DNA of 64,000 nt, from the NCBI RefSeq assembly GCF_916619195.1, contig NZ_CAKAKL010000006.1, positions 248,001 to 312,000 of the forward strand. Reading direction: 5' to 3'. The notes beneath the pieces are model-generated. The model did not search any database and was not told the DNA's origin. It saw only the letters and a program-made list of their open reading frames with translations. How positions within the stretch are numbered: position 1 is the first letter of the stretch; each line of letters begins with the position of its first letter. This DNA is from Inquilinus sp. Marseille-Q2685. GTDB lineage: Bacteria > Pseudomonadota > Alphaproteobacteria > DSM-16000 > Inquilinaceae. Below are positions 50,352 to 60,282 of the stretch, in pieces. A program made the position numbers and the translations under genes.

Positions 50352-53300
50352 CTACTCCGCCGGCGTCGGATGGGCCGGCGGCTCGTCTTCCTCCACCACC
50401 CGGTGATGGTCGCGGGCGAGGTAGGTGTAGACCATCGGCACCACGAACAGGGTGAACAGCGTGCCGATCGACATGCCGGACGCGATCACCAGGCCGATCG
50501 AGAACCGCGCCGCGGCGCCGGCGCCGCTGGCATAGAGCAGCGGCACCACGCCCAGCACCATCGCCGCCGTGGTCATCAGGATCGGCCGCAGGCGGATCGC
50601 CGCCGCCTGCTCGATCGCGTCGCGCCGCGACAGCCCCTGCTGCTCCTGCAGCGTGTTGGCGAACTCCACCATCAGGATGCCGTGCTTGGTGATCAGCCCG
50701 ACCAGGGTGATCAGCCCGATCTGGGTGTAGATGTTGATGCTGGCGCCGGTGAGCTGGAGGATCGAGCCGAGATTCAGCGCCGCCAGCGCGCCGAAGATCG
50801 ACAGCGGCACCGACATCATGATGATCAGCGGGTCGCGGAAGCTTTCGAACTGCGCCGCCAGCACCAGGAAGATCACGATCACCGCGAAGGCGAAGGCGAT
50901 CATCACCGTGTTGCCTTCGGTGATGTACTGCCGCGAATCGCCCTCGTAGTCGTAGGTCACGCCGCGCGGCAGGATCCGGTCGGCCGTCTGCTGCAGGAAG
51001 GTCAGCGCCTGGCCGAGGGTGACGATCACCGGCGTCGGCACCCCCTGGATGGTCGAGCTGTTCAGCTGGTTGAACTGGGTATAGGAGTTCGCCGTCGCCT
51101 GGGTCTTCAGCGTCACCACCGAGGACAGCGGGATCAGGTCGCCGCCGGCGGTGCGGACGAAGTACTTGTTCAGCTCCTCCGGGTTCAGCCGGCTCTCCTG
51201 CGCCACCTGCGGGATCACCTTGTAGCTGCGGTTGTCGCGGTCGAAGCGGCCGATGTCGTTGCCGCCCAGCATGACGTTCAACGTGACGCCGATGTCGTCC
51301 ATGTTGATGCCCAGCGCCGCCGCCTTGTTGCGGTCGATCTCGACCGACAGCTCCGGCCGGTCGAAGGAGAGGGTGGCGTTGGCGAACAGGAACAGGCCGC
51401 TCTTGCGCGCCTCGTTGGCGATCTGCTGCGCCATCTCGTAGACCAGCTGCGGCGAGCCGGGGGCCTTGATCACGAACTGCACCGGCGGTCCGCCGGAGGA
51501 ACCTGGCAGGGCCGGCGGCGTGATGGCGAAGCCCTCGACCCCGGCGATGCCGCCCACGACCTGCTGGACCTGGGCCTGGATCTCGGCGCCGCTGCGGGTG
51601 CGCTCGCCCCAGGGCTTGAAGGTCATGCCGCCGAAGCCGGAGGCCAGCGAGCCGGCGCCGTTGACCGAGAAGATCGCGTCATGCTCCGGGATCGCCTGCA
51701 GGTCCTTGATCAGCTTGTCGCTGAACCGGTTCATGTATTCCAGGTTGGCGTAGCGCGGGCCTTCGAGGATCATGAACACGAAGCCCTGGTCCTCCTCCGG
51801 CGCCAGCTCGGGCGGCGTGTTCACGAACAGGAAGGCCGAGGCGGCCAGCAGCACGACCGCCAGGAACACCGTCACCGGCCGGTAGTTCAGAGAGCTGTGC
51901 AGCCGCCGGTGGTACCAGCCCTGCAGCCCGGTGAAGAAGCGGTCGACCGTCCGCTGGAACCGGCCGGCGCCCGCGCCGTGCGGCTTCAGGAGCTTGCTGG
52001 TCATCATCGGCGACAGGGTCAGCGCGACGATGCCGGAGATGATCACGGCGCCGGCCAGGGTGAAGGCGAATTCGCGGAACAGCGCCCCGGTCAGGCCGGT
52101 GGCGAAGCCGATCGGGGCGTAGACGGCGGCGAGCGTGATGGTCATCGACACCACCGGCCCGGCGATCTCCGCCGCCCCCTTCAGCGCCGCCTGCCGCGGC
52201 GTCAGCCCCTCCTCGATGTGGCGGTGGATGTTCTCGACCACCACGATGGCGTCGTCGACCACCAGGCCGATGGCCAGCACCATGGCCAGCAGCGTCAGCG
52301 TGTTGATCGAGTAGCCGAGCGCGTAGAGGCAGAACAGCACGCCGATCAGCGACAGCGGGATGGTCACGACCGGGATGACCACGGCGCGGAACGAGCCGAG
52401 GAACAGCAGGATCACGACCACGACGATCGCCACCGCCTCGGGGATGGTCTTGCCGACCTCCCAGATCGAGGCCTCGATGAACTCGGTGGCGTCGTAGACG
52501 ATCTCGCCGCGCATGCCTTCCGGCATCTGGCGCACGATGTCCTGCATCGCCGCGCGGACATTGGCCGCCGTGGTCAGCGGGTTGGCCGCGGGGGTCGGGT
52601 TGATGGCGACGAAGATCGCCTCGCGCCCGTTGAAGGTGACCCGCGAATCATAGCTTTCGCTGCCCAGCTCGACCCGGGCCACGTCCTTCAGCCGGACGAT
52701 GTTGGACCCGTCGGACCGCACCACCAGGTCGCCGAAGGCTTCGGCCGTGCGCAGCGTGGTGTCGGTGCGGATGGCGAAGGTGACCAGCTCGCCCTCGGTG
52801 CGGCCCGGCGCCGACTGGAAGTTGTTGGCCCGGATCGCCGCCACCACGTCGGCCGCCGTGACCTGGCGCGCGGCCAGCCGCATGGGGTCGACCCAGACCC
52901 GCATGGCGAAGCTCTTGGCGCCCAGGATCTCGGCTTCGGCGACACCTTCGGTGGTCGACAGCTGCGGCTGCACCACCCGGGTGATGTATTCGGTCACCTC
53001 CTCCGGCGACATCCGGTCGCTGTCCAGCGCGATGTACTGGATGGCGATGTCCTGGCCGGTGCCCTTCACCACCACCGGGTCCTTCGATTCGTCCGGCAGG
53101 TCGTTGCGGACCTGCTGCACCTTGGTCAGCACCTCGGTCAGCGCCGCATCCGGATTGGCGTTCAGCTTCATGTGCACCGACACGGTGCTGACGCCCTGGA
53201 CCGAGGAGGAGGTGACGTAGTCCAGCCCCTCCGTGCTCGCCACCGCCTGGGCGATCGGGGTGGTGATGAACCCCTGCATCAGGTCGGCGCTGGCGCCCGG

Positions 53301-53453
53301 ATAGGCGGTGGTGATGGTGATCACCGTCTCCTCGGTCTTCGGGAACTGGCGCACCGGCAAGGTCGCCAGCCCCTGGATGCCGAGCAGCAGGATCAGGAGG
53401 CTGATCACCGAGGCCAGCACCGGCCGGCGGATGAAGATCGACGTGAAGTTCAT
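50352..53453 (-). CDS. RND efflux pump inner-membrane transporter (AcrB/MexB-MexF-like)
   Basis: 1033 residues, full length for HAE1-type pumps. The opening IFIRRPVLASVISLLILLLG, the proton-relay motif GLVVDDAIVVVENI in helix 4 and the mirrored C-half TLVGLITKHGILMVEFAN are present. Twelve helices and two large periplasmic loops are recognisable. It lies 24 bases after the adaptor gene in a leftward operon. No outer-membrane factor is encoded nearby, so a shared TolC-like channel is likely. Confidence 0.94.
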   Translation of the reverse strand: MNFTSIFIRRPVLASVISLLILLLGIQGLATLPVRQFPKTEETVITITTAYPGASADLMQGFITTPIAQAVASTEGLDYVTSSSVQGVSTVSVHMKLNANPDAALTEVLTKVQQVRNDLPDESKDPVVVKGTGQDIAIQYIALDSDRMSPEEVTEYITRVVQPQLSTTEGVAEAEILGAKSFAMRVWVDPMRLAARQVTAADVVAAIRANNFQSAPGRTEGELVTFAIRTDTTLRTAEAFGDLVVRSDGSNIVRLKDVARVELGSESYDSRVTFNGREAIFVAINPTPAANPLTTAANVRAAMQDIVRQMPEGMRGEIVYDATEFIEASIWEVGKTIPEAVAIVVVVILLFLGSFRAVVIPVVTIPLSLIGVLFCLYALGYSINTLTLLAMVLAIGLVVDDAIVVVENIHRHIEEGLTPRQAALKGAAEIAGPVVSMTITLAAVYAPIGFATGLTGALFREFAFTLAGAVIISGIVALTLSPMMTSKLLKPHGAGAGRFQRTVDRFFTGLQGWYHRRLHSSLNYRPVTVFLAVVLLAASAFLFVNTPPELAPEEDQGFVFMILEGPRYANLEYMNRFSDKLIKDLQAIPEHDAIFSVNGAGSLASGFGGMTFKPWGERTRSGAEIQAQVQQVVGGIAGVEGFAITPPALPGSSGGPPVQFVIKAPGSPQLVYEMAQQIANEARKSGLFLFANATLSFDRPELSVEIDRNKAAALGINMDDIGVTLNVMLGGNDIGRFDRDNRSYKVIPQVAQESRLNPEELNKYFVRTAGGDLIPLSSVVTLKTQATANSYTQFNQLNSSTIQGVPTPVIVTLGQALTFLQQTADRILPRGVTYDYEGDSRQYITEGNTVMIAFAFAVIVIFLVLAAQFESFRDPLIIMMSVPLSIFGALAALNLGSILQLTGASINIYTQIGLITLVGLITKHGILMVEFANTLQEQQGLSRRDAIEQAAAIRLRPILMTTAAMVLGVVPLLYASGAGAAARFSIGLVIASGMSIGTLFTLFVVPMVYTYLARDHHRVVEEDEPPAHPTPAE

Positions 53454-53477
53454 GGCGCTCCCCCTTCCCGGCCGGGC

Positions 53478-54638
53478 CTATGACCCGGCCTGCGGAGGAC
53501 GGCTGGGATCGACCGAGTTGTCGATCACCACCGGGAAGCCGTTCTGCAGCTTGAGCTGGCCGGAGGTGACGACCTGGTCGCCCGCCTTCACCCCCTCGAC
53601 GATCTCGGCCACGGCGCCCTGGCGCTGGCCGACGCGGACGAAGACCTGCTCCACCACCAGCTGCGGCCCGGCCGGCGCCTGGCCCGCGCCCGGGCCGGCG
53701 GGCTGCTGCTGCCCGGCCTCCGCCTGCTTCTCGCGGATCACGAAGACGGTGTCGCCGTAGAGGCTGAAGGTGATCGCGGTCTGCGGCACGGTCACGACGT
53801 TCGGCCGCTCCGGCAGGATCAGCCGGACATTGGCGAAGAAGCCGGGGCGCAGCTTGAGGTCCGGGTTGTCGATGGTGGCCCGCACCCTGACCATGCGGCT
53901 GGCGGTGTCGACCACCGGCTCGATGCCGGTGACCTGGCCGCGGAACACCTGGTCCGGGAAGGCGTCGGCCCGGACCTCCACCTTCTGGCCTTGGCTGATG
54001 CGGCTGAACGCCTGCTCCGGCAGGGTGAAGTCGGCATAGACCTGGTCCAGGCGCTGCAGCGTCACCAGCGCATCGCCGGCGGCGACGTAGCGGCCGATAT
54101 CGACCTTGCGGATGCCGACGATGCCGGCGAAGGGCGCCGCCACCGCCTTCTTCTCGATCACCGCCTCGGCGCGGGCGAGCTGGGCCTGGGCCTTCAGCAG
54201 CTCGGCATTCGCCGTGTCCAGATCGGCCTGCGGCGCGTTGCCGCGCGCCCGCAGCGACGACACCCGATCCAGGGTCCGCTGCGCCAGGTCGATCGCCGCC
54301 TGGTACAGCCGCGCATCCGTCTGGTCGATCGAATCGTCCAGCTGCACCAGCCGCTGCCCGGCCTGGACCGTGTCGTTGGCCTTGAAGTCGATCGACTTGA
54401 CGGTGCCCGCGACCTCGGAGGCGACCTGGATGCCCTCGACCGCCGAGACGGTGCCGATGCCCTCGAGATAGTCGGCCCAGGTCTTCGCCTCGGCCTTGGC
54501 GGCGGAGACGGCGACCGGCGGGATCTGCGGGTTGGCGAACATGTCCGCCACCACCTTGTCGCGCATGACGTTCATGCCGACCAGCCCGCCGACGATGACG
54601 ATCAGGGCGATGCCGACCAGGAAGAAACGGAGGATCAT
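53478..54638 (-). CDS. RND efflux periplasmic adaptor subunit
   Basis: 386-residue membrane-fusion protein with one N-terminal anchor helix (about 5-25), a lipoyl half-motif VEGIQVASEVAGTVKSIDFKAND (in pieces), a coiled coil near 105-175, the second lipoyl half VAAPFAGIVGIRKVDIGRYV and beta-barrel domains. The C-terminal tail has a Q/P/G-rich insert (AGQQQPAGPGAGQAPAG). First gene of the pump operon. Confidence 0.93.
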   Translation of the reverse strand: MILRFFLVGIALIVIVGGLVGMNVMRDKVVADMFANPQIPPVAVSAAKAEAKTWADYLEGIGTVSAVEGIQVASEVAGTVKSIDFKANDTVQAGQRLVQLDDSIDQTDARLYQAAIDLAQRTLDRVSSLRARGNAPQADLDTANAELLKAQAQLARAEAVIEKKAVAAPFAGIVGIRKVDIGRYVAAGDALVTLQRLDQVYADFTLPEQAFSRISQGQKVEVRADAFPDQVFRGQVTGIEPVVDTASRMVRVRATIDNPDLKLRPGFFANVRLILPERPNVVTVPQTAITFSLYGDTVFVIREKQAEAGQQQPAGPGAGQAPAGPQLVVEQVFVRVGQRQGAVAEIVEGVKAGDQVVTSGQLKLQNGFPVVIDNSVDPSRPPQAGS

Positions 54639-54747
54639 GCGCGAGTCCGCCCCTCAAGGCCCGCGTTTGATCATACGGGCTCATGTTGTGAATCCAAAAA
54701 GCGCAGCACCATACACTAGACGGCGGCGCGCGAGCTAACCGGAAACA

Positions 54748-54759
54748 TACATGCATGTA
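54748..54759. promoter_or_regulatory. palindrome upstream of the RND pump operon
   Basis: TACATGCATGTA is a perfect 12-base palindrome 109 bases before the adaptor start and 121 before the TauE gene. It resembles the short AT-rich sites bound by TetR-type pump repressors, but no tetR gene is in the window. Confidence 0.35.
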
Positions 54760-54880
54760 CGGCATAGGTAACCGGGGCGCCCATGCCGCCGCAGCATCGC
54801 TCCGCCGCCGCTGCCAACGGCCTTCGCATATGCCCTCTCACCGACTAAGGTGCGGCTGGGACTGGACGGGACCCCGCGCC

Positions 54881-55801
54881 ATGCAAGTCTATCTGCCGAT
54901 CGCCGAGGTCTCGGTGAACGCCCTGCTGATTCTCGGCATGGGCGGGCTGGTCGGGTTCCTGTCCGGCCTGTTCGGCGTCGGCGGCGGCTTCCTGATGACG
55001 CCGCTGCTGATCTTCATCGGCATCCCGCCGGCGGTCGCGGTCGGCACCCAGGCCAACCAGCTGGTCGCGGCCAGCGTGTCCGGCATGCTGGCGCATTGGC
55101 GGCGCGGCAATGTCGATCTGAAGATGGGGCTGGTGCTGCTGGCCGGCAGCGCCGTCGGCAGCGTGCTGGGGGTGCGGCTGTTCAGCCTGCTGCAGCTGCT
55201 GGGCCAGATCGACCTCGCCATCAACCTGTTCTACCTGCTGTTCCTGGGCACGGTCGGCGGGCTGATGCTGGTCGAGAGCCTGCGGTCGATGCTGCGCCAG
55301 CGCCGCTCCCCCGGGCAGCGGCGCAAGCTGCACAAGCACGGCTGGTTCCACGGCCTGCCGTTCAAGACCCGGTTCCCGAAGTCGCGGCTGTACATCAGCG
55401 CCCTGGCGCCGATCGCGATCGGCGCGCTGGGCGGCTTCCTGACCGCGATCATGGGCATCGGCGGCGGCTTCATCCTGGTGCCGGCGATGATCTACCTGCT
55501 GGGCATGCCGGCGTCGCTGGTGGCCGGCACCTCGCTGTTCCAGATCATCTTCACCACCGCCCTGGTCTGCTTCCTGCAGGCCTTCCAGAACCAGACGGTC
55601 GACGTGCTGCTGGCCCTGCTGCTGCTGGCCGGCGGCGTGATCGGCGCCCAGTTCGGCACCCATGCCAGCGGCCGGCTGCGCGGCGACCAGGCCCGCGCCC
55701 TCCTGGCCACGCTGGTGCTGATCATCTGCATCAAGGTCGGCTTCGACCTGATCGGCACGCCGGCCGACCTGTTCTCCGTCGCCATGCGCCGGGGGGGCTG
55801 A
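54881..55801 (+). CDS. TauE/SafE family sulfite/organosulfur exporter
   Basis: 306-residue membrane protein with two similar halves. GGLVGFLSGLFGVGGGFLMTPLL and GGFLTAIMGIGGGFILVPAMIYL carry the family G-x-G-G-G motif, with about eight helices. It may export sulfite, sulfoacetate or taurine-derived anions. ATG 54881 (MQVYLPIAEVSVNALLILG) is taken as the start; a longer frame upstream is improbable. It is followed 3 bases later by the TIGR02186 gene. Confidence 0.9.
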   Translation: MQVYLPIAEVSVNALLILGMGGLVGFLSGLFGVGGGFLMTPLLIFIGIPPAVAVGTQANQLVAASVSGMLAHWRRGNVDLKMGLVLLAGSAVGSVLGVRLFSLLQLLGQIDLAINLFYLLFLGTVGGLMLVESLRSMLRQRRSPGQRRKLHKHGWFHGLPFKTRFPKSRLYISALAPIAIGALGGFLTAIMGIGGGFILVPAMIYLLGMPASLVAGTSLFQIIFTTALVCFLQAFQNQTVDVLLALLLLAGGVIGAQFGTHASGRLRGDQARALLATLVLIICIKVGFDLIGTPADLFSVAMRRGG

Positions 55802-55804
55802 GCC

Positions 55805-56557
55805 GTGCTGCGCTTCGCCCTCGCCGTCGCCGTCTGGGCCGCGGCGCTGACCGTCTGCCGGCCCGGCGCCGCCCAGGACCTGGTCGCCGACCTGTCCGAC
55901 CACGTCATCGCCATCAACACCGGCTTCACCGGCACGCGCGTGCTGCTGTTCGGCGCCACCGAGGGCGAGGGCGACGTGGCGGTGGTGGTGCGCGGCCCGT
56001 CCGACCGGGCCACGGTGCGCGAGAAGGACCGCGTCGCCGGCATCTGGCTGAACCACGCCAGCATGAAGTTCAGCGGGGTGCCCGGCTTCTACGCCGTCGC
56101 CTCGAGCAAGCCGCTGGAGCAGCTGGCGCCGCCGCCGGTGCTGGAGCGCGCCGGCATCGGGCTGAAATACCTGCAGCTGGCCGTGAGCGAGGACGACCGC
56201 GAGGCCGGGCCCGAGGCCATCGCCGCCTATCGCGATGCGCTGATCCGCGGCCTGCAGCGCGCCGGCCTCTATGTCACCGACACCGGCCAGGTCAGCTTCC
56301 TCAGCGGCCGCCTGTTCCGGACCCGGATCGAGTTCCCGGCCAACGTCCCGACCGGCCAGTACCAGGTCGAGGCCTATCTGTTCCGCGGCGGCCAGGTGGT
56401 CGACGCCCAGACCACGCCGCTGATCGTCGGCAAGGTCGGGATGGGCGCCGAGATCTACGAGTTCGCGCAGAGCGAGCCGGCGCTGTACGGGCTGGCCGCC
56501 ATCATCATCGCCGTCGCCTCCGGCTGGCTGGCGAGCGTCGTCTTCCGCCGCGCCTGA
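55805..56557 (+). CDS. TIGR02186 family membrane-anchored protein
   Basis: 250 residues. A signal peptide (cleavage after GAAA/AQ near 23), a large periplasmic beta-rich domain beginning DLVADLSDHVIAINTGFTGTRVLLFGA and a C-terminal anchor helix (LYGLAAIIIAVASGWLASVVF). It is regularly found next to TauE-type exporters and may assist them; its function is unknown. GTG start 3 bases after the exporter stop. Confidence 0.85.
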   Translation: MLRFALAVAVWAAALTVCRPGAAQDLVADLSDHVIAINTGFTGTRVLLFGATEGEGDVAVVVRGPSDRATVREKDRVAGIWLNHASMKFSGVPGFYAVASSKPLEQLAPPPVLERAGIGLKYLQLAVSEDDREAGPEAIAAYRDALIRGLQRAGLYVTDTGQVSFLSGRLFRTRIEFPANVPTGQYQVEAYLFRGGQVVDAQTTPLIVGKVGMGAEIYEFAQSEPALYGLAAIIIAVASGWLASVVFRRA

Positions 56558-56581
56558 CCCCTTCCCATGTTTGAGGGTGCC

Positions 56582-57085
56582 ATGACCGACAACGCCCCAG
56601 AAACCCCGAAGCAGGAGCTGCCGCGCATCTTCCTCGTTGTCGTCGACGACACCGAGGAATGGCGGGCGGCGCTGCGCTACGCCTGCCGGCGGGCCCAGCA
56701 CACCGGCGGCCGCGGCGCCCTGCTGCACGTCATCAGCCCGAGCGAGATCCAGCATTGGGGCGCGATCGAGGACGTGCTGCGCGAGGAGGCGAGGCACGAG
56801 GCCGAGCAGCGGCTGCAGCGGGTAGCGCGCGAGGTCAACCAGCTGACCGGCACCATCCCGATCCTGCACATCCGCGAGGGCGCCGCCCGCGACGAGCTCC
56901 TGGCCCTGATCGCCGAGGAGCCGTCGATCTCGGTGCTAGTGCTGGGCGCCGACACCGTCTCCTCCGCCGGCCCCGGCCCGCTGATCCAGTACCTGACCAG
57001 CAGCCGGGCCATCGCCAGGCTGCGGATCCCGCTGACCATCGTGCCGGGCAACCTGACGACCGAGGCGATCGACGCCCTGACCTGA
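56582..57085 (+). CDS. universal stress protein (UspA) family
   Basis: 167 residues: FLVVVDDTEEWRAALRYACRRAQ, ALLHVISPSE, a helical middle and VLVLGADTVSSAGPGPLIQYLTSS with LTIVPGN at the end. The G-x-x-x-x-G-S loop for ATP is not clean, so nucleotide binding is doubtful. ATG 56582 has GAGGG 6 bases upstream. It completes a three-gene unit with the exporter. The 271 bases before corA show nothing notable. Confidence 0.85.
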   Translation: MTDNAPETPKQELPRIFLVVVDDTEEWRAALRYACRRAQHTGGRGALLHVISPSEIQHWGAIEDVLREEARHEAEQRLQRVAREVNQLTGTIPILHIREGAARDELLALIAEEPSISVLVLGADTVSSAGPGPLIQYLTSSRAIARLRIPLTIVPGNLTTEAIDALT

Positions 57086-57356
57086 CGCCCGGATCCGCAT
57101 GGCGGCCGGCTTGACGGCGCCATCCTGCGGTGGCATCCGAGCGTGACGGGCGCCGGCAGACCCGGCCTTCGATGAATCGAGACATGGACGAGCCAGACAG
57201 TCGTCCCGGCCGGGACGAGACAGACCACCAGAGGCGACCCGACCGGATCGCCCCGAAAGGGAACGGACGGCCCGGCGCCGCGCCGGCTGGAAGGCCCCGC
57301 TAGACACCGCGGCGCCCCGGCCCGGCGATGCGCCGGCCCGCAGGGGACAGACCGCG

Positions 57357-58334
57357 ATGCTGCGCATCTACACGCTATCGAACGCCCGTTTCGCCTCGGT
57401 CGAGCCGGCCGAGGGCGCCGGCTTCCCGCCGGACACGGTCTGGATCGACCTGTTCAACCCGACCGCCGAGGAGGAGCGGCTGGCCGAGCAGCAGCTCGGC
57501 CTGCTGCTGCCGACCCGCGAGGAGATGCAGGAGATCGAGGCGTCGAGCCGGCTGTACCAGGAAGACGGCGGCATGTTCATGACCGCCAGCGTGCTCTACG
57601 CCACCGAGACCGACGCGCCGGGCACCGCCCCGATCACCTTCGTGCTGAAGGGCCAGACCCTCGTCACCATCCGCTACGCCGAGCCGAAGTCGCTGACCGG
57701 CTTCATCGCCCATGCCGAGCGCCAGCCGATGCTGTGCCCGTCGGGCTCGGCCACGCTGATCGGGCTCCTGGAGGCCATCGTCGACCGCACCGCCGACATC
57801 CTGGAGCGGGTGGCGGGCGAGGTCGACGTGCTGTCGCAGCGCATCTTCAAGGTCCACGAGGCGGTGCACAAGCGCACCACCAACGAGGAGCTGGAGGCCA
57901 ACCTCAAGCAGATCGGCCGCAGCCAGAACCTGGTGTCGAAGGCGCGCGAGAGCCTGGTCAGCCTGGCCCGGCTGCTGAGCTTCCTGGCCGTCGGCGACGC
58001 CACCAAGGACAAGGTGTTCCGCACCCATCTGAAGAGCCTGAGCCGGGACGTCGCGTCGCTGACCGACCACGCCACCTTCATCGGCAACAACATCACCTTC
58101 CTGCTCGACGCCTCGATGGGGATGATCAACATCGAGCAGAACGCGATCATCAAGATCTTCTCGGTCGCCGCCGTGGTGTTCCTGCCGCCGACCCTGGTGG
58201 CCAGCATCTACGGCATGAACTTCGAGGTGATGCCCGAGCTGAAATGGGCGGTCGGCTATCCCTGGGCGCTCGGGCTGATGGTCCTGTCCGCGGTGCTGCC
58301 GTATCTCTGGTTCAAGCGGAAGGGGTGGCTGTAA
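57357..58334 (+). CDS. corA: CorA-family magnesium/divalent-cation transporter
   Basis: 325 residues: a long cytoplasmic N-terminal domain, the stalk helix and two C-terminal membrane helices with the signature YGMNFE between them, and a basic tail FKRKGWL. It forms a pentameric Mg2+ (or Co2+/Ni2+) channel. Single gene. Confidence 0.92.
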   Translation: MLRIYTLSNARFASVEPAEGAGFPPDTVWIDLFNPTAEEERLAEQQLGLLLPTREEMQEIEASSRLYQEDGGMFMTASVLYATETDAPGTAPITFVLKGQTLVTIRYAEPKSLTGFIAHAERQPMLCPSGSATLIGLLEAIVDRTADILERVAGEVDVLSQRIFKVHEAVHKRTTNEELEANLKQIGRSQNLVSKARESLVSLARLLSFLAVGDATKDKVFRTHLKSLSRDVASLTDHATFIGNNITFLLDASMGMINIEQNAIIKIFSVAAVVFLPPTLVASIYGMNFEVMPELKWAVGYPWALGLMVLSAVLPYLWFKRKGWL

Positions 58335-58446
58335 GGAGACGCTTCCCTCAGGCGCACCGCTCCTCGCCATGACGGCTTTAACCCGGCCGCCCTCGGCACA
58401 ATCATCGTCCAATGGCATCATGGCGTTCCATACTTCCCGGATGCCG

Positions 58447-59340
58447 ATGATCGAGCTGCGCCATCTCCGCTACTTCGTCGCCGTGGCCGAGGAGGGGCAT
58501 GTCACCCGGGCGGCCGAGCGGCTGGGCATGCAGCAGCCGCCGCTGAGCCAGCAGATCAAGGCGCTGGAGCAGGCGCTGGGCGTCCCCCTCCTCCACCGAT
58601 TGCCGCGCGGCGTGCAGCCGACCGAGAGCGGCCTGGTCCTCCTGGCCGAGGCCCGCGCGATCCTGGCCCAGCTCGACCGCGCGCTGGAGACGGTGCGGCG
58701 CACCGGGCGCGGCGAGCTGGGGCGCGTCGCCGTCGGCTTCACCAGCTCCGCCGCCTTCCACCCCTTCGTTTCCGCCGCCATCCGCGGCTTCCGCGAGGCC
58801 GCGCCGCAGGTCGAACTGGCGATGGAGGAGGCCAGCACCGGCGAACTGGTCGAGGCGCTGCGGCTGGGCCGGCTGGACGCGGCCTTCATCCGCTCGCCGG
58901 TCGGCGACGCGGCCGGCCTCGTGGTCGAGCCGCTGCTGGACGAACCGATGGTCGCGGTCGTGCCGGCCGGCCATCCGCTGGCTGCCCGGACAGGCCCGAT
59001 CCCGCTGCCGGCCTTGGCCGAAGAGCCCTTCGTGCTGTACCGCCGCCCGAGCGGGCCGGGCCTCTATGATTCGATCATCGCCGCCTGCCGCGCCGCCGGT
59101 TTCAGCCCGCGCATCGCGCAGGAGGCGCCGCGCCTGGTGTCGACGCTGAGCCTGGTCGAGGCCGGTCTCGGCGTGTCGATCGTCCCGGCCTCGATGGCCC
59201 GGCTGGACACCGGCGGCGTCGCCACGCTGCGCCTGGCCGCGCCGCTCGTGGCGCCGCTGCACCTGGCCCGCCGCGACGCCGAGCCGCTGGGTGCGGCCCG
59301 GCGCTTCGTCGAGCATGTCCGGCGGATGGATCGGGCCTAA
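58447..59340 (+). CDS. LysR-family transcriptional regulator
   Basis: 297 residues. The N-terminal winged helix (MIELRHLRYFVAVAEEGHVTRAAERLGMQQPPLSQQIKALEQALG, in pieces) is of the BenM/CatM-like type, with an effector domain to the C-terminus. ATG 58447 is the natural start; ATG 58441 or 58420 would add a few residues. It is convergent with the EamA gene, whose stop overlaps by 4 bases. Target genes are not evident. Confidence 0.9.
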   Translation: MIELRHLRYFVAVAEEGHVTRAAERLGMQQPPLSQQIKALEQALGVPLLHRLPRGVQPTESGLVLLAEARAILAQLDRALETVRRTGRGELGRVAVGFTSSAAFHPFVSAAIRGFREAAPQVELAMEEASTGELVEALRLGRLDAAFIRSPVGDAAGLVVEPLLDEPMVAVVPAGHPLAARTGPIPLPALAEEPFVLYRRPSGPGLYDSIIAACRAAGFSPRIAQEAPRLVSTLSLVEAGLGVSIVPASMARLDTGGVATLRLAAPLVAPLHLARRDAEPLGAARRFVEHVRRMDRA

Positions 59341-60233
59341 CGGGCGAACCGTTTCGCCCCGGCGACGCACAGCACGACGGCGGCGGCGCAGCCGACCAGG
59401 CCCCAGCCGACCGGCTCGTGCAGCAGCGTCGCGGCCAGGGCCAGGCCGAAGAAGGGCTGCAGCAGCTGGATCTGCCCGACCGCGGCGATGCCGCCCAGCG
59501 CCAGGCCGCGATACCAGAAGATGAAGCCGATCAGCATCGAGAACAGCGAGACATAGGCGAGCGCGGCCAGCGCCGGCCAGCCGACCCCGGCCCAGGAGGA
59601 GGGCCAGGTCAGCAGCGTCGCCGGCAGCGCCAGCGGCAGCGACAGCAGCAGCGCCCAGGAGATCACCTGCCAGCCGCCGAGCCGGCGGGACAGCCGGGCG
59701 CCTTCGGCATAGCCCAGGCCGCAGGCCAGGATGGCGGCGAGCATCAGCCCGTCGCCGAGCAGCGAGGCCTCGGCCCCCTGGCGCAGCGCATAGCCGCCGA
59801 CGATCGCGGCGCCGGCCACGGAGAAGGCCCAGAAGGCCGGCCGCGGCCGCTCGCCGCCGCGCAGCACGCCGAACACGGCGGTGGCGATCGGCAGCAGCCC
59901 GACGAAGACGATGGCATGGGCCGAGGTGACATAGCGCAGCGCCAAGGCCGTCAGCAGCGGGAAGCCGACCACGACGCCGAGCGCCACCACCACGAGCGGC
60001 CCGAGATCCGACCGTTCCGGCCGCTGCGGCCGCAGCGCCAGCAGCATCGTACCGCCGAGCAGCCCGGCGATCGCCGCCCGGGCCAGGGTCAGGAACAGCG
60101 GGTCGAGGTCGAGCACCGCCACGCGTGTGGCCGGCAGCGAACCGCTGAAGATGAGCACGCCGAGCAGGCCGTTGATCCAGCCCGCCGCCGCCTCGTTCGA
60201 GGATCCGCTCATGGTCGTTCGAAGTGTCTGCAT
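59337..60233 (-). CDS. EamA/DMT-family permease
   Basis: 298 residues, ten hydrophobic helices in two EamA repeats (GLLGVLIFSGSLPATRVAV; GYAEGARLSRRLGGWQVISWALLLSLPLAL in pieces; EPVGWGLVGCAAAVVLCVAG). It probably exports an amino acid or metabolite. Starts at 60233 or 60212 are both possible; neither has a strong ribosome-binding site. It is divergent from a MocR regulator, a frequent pairing in which the regulator controls the permease. Confidence 0.87.
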   Translation of the reverse strand: MQTLRTTMSGSSNEAAAGWINGLLGVLIFSGSLPATRVAVLDLDPLFLTLARAAIAGLLGGTMLLALRPQRPERSDLGPLVVVALGVVVGFPLLTALALRYVTSAHAIVFVGLLPIATAVFGVLRGGERPRPAFWAFSVAGAAIVGGYALRQGAEASLLGDGLMLAAILACGLGYAEGARLSRRLGGWQVISWALLLSLPLALPATLLTWPSSWAGVGWPALAALAYVSLFSMLIGFIFWYRGLALGGIAAVGQIQLLQPFFGLALAATLLHEPVGWGLVGCAAAVVLCVAGAKRFAR

Positions 60234-60282
60234 GATGTCCAGCATCGCGCCCGGCGACGGCGCCGGCCAGAGATGGTAGAGT

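Noticed and set aside
50304-53483. 1059-codon open frame opposite the RND pump gene
   Set aside because: Antisense shadow of a well-defined RND transporter; no motif and unusual composition.
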